5,739 nucleotides of DNA from Rhizobiaceae bacterium (GTDB taxonomy: Bacteria; Pseudomonadota; Alphaproteobacteria; Rhizobiales; Rhizobiaceae), in contig CAJYRE010000296.1 of the NCBI GenBank assembly GCA_913776675.1, forward strand, positions 1-5,739, written 5' to 3'. A program made the translations under genes and the position numbers. The notes beneath the pieces were generated by a model. That model did not search any database, was not told the DNA's origin, and saw only the letters and a program-made list of their open reading frames with translations. Shown piece after piece: positions 4,863 to 5,739 of this stretch (positions are counted from its first letter, which is position 1; the number at the start of each line of letters is the position of its first letter).

Positions 4863-5739
4863 ATGGTCACAGGTTCTTCAAGACGGTTCTTCAGTCTTGT
4901 CCGGCAGGGGGTGCTGCTGTCTGTAACCATGGCATTGTCTGTGTTGCCCGCGCAGGCCCAGCCGGGGTGTTTTCGCGGCATCAATCTGTCCGGGGCTGAA
5001 TTTGGCAAAATGGGTGGCCAGATCAACAAGGATTACACCTATCCCTCCAATGCCACGATTGCCTATTTTGCCCGCAAAGGCTTCAATTCGGTGCGCTTGC
5101 CCTTCAAATGGGAGCGGCTTCAGCCGAAGGCGGATGGGAAACTGGATGGCGAGGAGTTGAAACGCCTTGAGGATGCTGTGACCCGCATCAAGGCCGCCGG
5201 CATGACTGTTGTGCTCGATCCGCATAATTATGCCCAATACCATGGCAAGCTTCTCAACAGCGCTGATCTGGGCGTGGATGTGCTGGCCGATTTTTGGGGA
5301 CGGCTTGCGGCCCGTTATGCCAATGACCCGGCGGTGATCTTTGGCTTGATGAATGAGCCATTTGATATGCCGGCCACCCAATGGTTGCCGGTGGCCAATG
5401 CCGCCATTGCCGCCATTCGTAAAGCAGGGGCGCGTAATCTCATTCTCGTGCCGGGTGTGTCCTGGACGGGAGCCCATAGCTGGCAGGCTGATATGCCGGG
5501 TGGCTCGAATGCACAGGTGATGCTGGGGGTGGAAGACAGCGCCAATAACTATGCCTATGAGGTACACCAGTATTTTGATGCTGATTTTTCGGGCACCAAA
5601 GCAGAATGCAGCGGGGCGGCGGCGGCTGTTGCGGGCGTTGAAAAATTCAATGAATGGTTACGTGCCAATGACAAGCGCGGTTATCTCGGCGAATTTGGAG
5701 CTTCCGACGATCCGGCTTGTATCAAGGGGATCAAGGAGA
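4863..5739 (+). CDS. Secreted glycoside hydrolase family 5 (endoglucanase-like), 3' end outside window
   Basis: The visible 292 residues run off the right edge without a stop. Residues 1-32 form a Sec signal peptide: basic RR at 7-8, a hydrophobic core at about 16-29, and cleavage probably after AQA (30-32). The mature part is a GH5 beta/alpha barrel: FRGINLSGAEFG (37-48), conserved R78 in VRLPF, DPHNY (119-123) with H121, the acid/base glutamate E165 in LMNEPFD, HQY (235-237), and the nucleophile E277 in LGEFGAS. All catalytic residues are therefore present and only about 50 residues are likely missing. GH5 enzymes of this appearance usually cleave beta-1,4-glucan (cellulose or carboxymethylcellulose), though other beta-glucans or mannans are possible within the family. 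The protein is expected in the periplasm or outside the cell. It is transcribed away from purU. I see no carbohydrate-binding module in the visible part. Confidence 0.9.
   Translation, partial: MVTGSSRRFFSLVRQGVLLSVTMALSVLPAQAQPGCFRGINLSGAEFGKMGGQINKDYTYPSNATIAYFARKGFNSVRLPFKWERLQPKADGKLDGEELKRLEDAVTRIKAAGMTVVLDPHNYAQYHGKLLNSADLGVDVLADFWGRLAARYANDPAVIFGLMNEPFDMPATQWLPVANAAIAAIRKAGARNLILVPGVSWTGAHSWQADMPGGSNAQVMLGVEDSANNYAYEVHQYFDADFSGTKAECSGAAAAVAGVEKFNEWLRANDKRGYLGEFGASDDPACIKGIKE

Noticed and set aside
4878..5567. 229-codon open frame on the - strand
   Set aside because: It is antisense to the GH5 gene, which has a signal peptide and correctly placed catalytic residues.

Overview
The window looks like chromosome or megaplasmid DNA of an alphaproteobacterium, most likely from the Rhizobiaceae (Agrobacterium/Rhizobium group). 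This is inferred from the moderately GC-rich coding style, a small stand-alone RAM-domain protein, a roughly 975-residue kinase/M23-like/class III aminotransferase fusion, and a 294-residue PurU. I see no mobile element, CRISPR array, tRNA or rRNA.

Layout. Positions 1-365 hold no convincing gene. They carry an inverted repeat at the left edge, then two adjacent stem-loops, the second ending in a T-tract (a strong intrinsic terminator at 172-212). A possible extended -10 lies just upstream of the pair, so a short structured RNA is plausible. A good sigma-70-type promoter (288-315) then drives a 78-residue stand-alone Lrp/AsnC ligand-binding domain (366-602, +). This gene meets the long fusion gene (621-3545, -) tail to tail, across a perfect 10-bp hairpin that covers the last codons of the fusion gene. 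Upstream of the fusion gene on the same strand, after a 120-bp gap with two inverted repeats, is purU (3666-4550, -). A 312-bp divergent intergenic region with an 18-bp perfect palindrome separates purU from a secreted glycoside hydrolase family 5 enzyme (4863 to the right edge, +, cut off before its stop codon).

How the genes may work together. The fusion protein joins an aminoglycoside-phosphotransferase-fold kinase, like hydroxylysine kinase, to a PLP enzyme like the ammoniophospholyases ETNPPL and PHYKPL. The expected chemistry is phosphorylation of an amino alcohol followed by elimination to an aldehyde, ammonia and phosphate. The M23-like domain between them appears to have lost most metal ligands. 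PurU releases formate and tetrahydrofolate from 10-formyl-tetrahydrofolate. The RAM-domain protein may sense an amino acid. A shared amino-acid/one-carbon role is possible but is inferred only from proximity. The GH5 enzyme is probably an independent plant-polysaccharide-degrading function.
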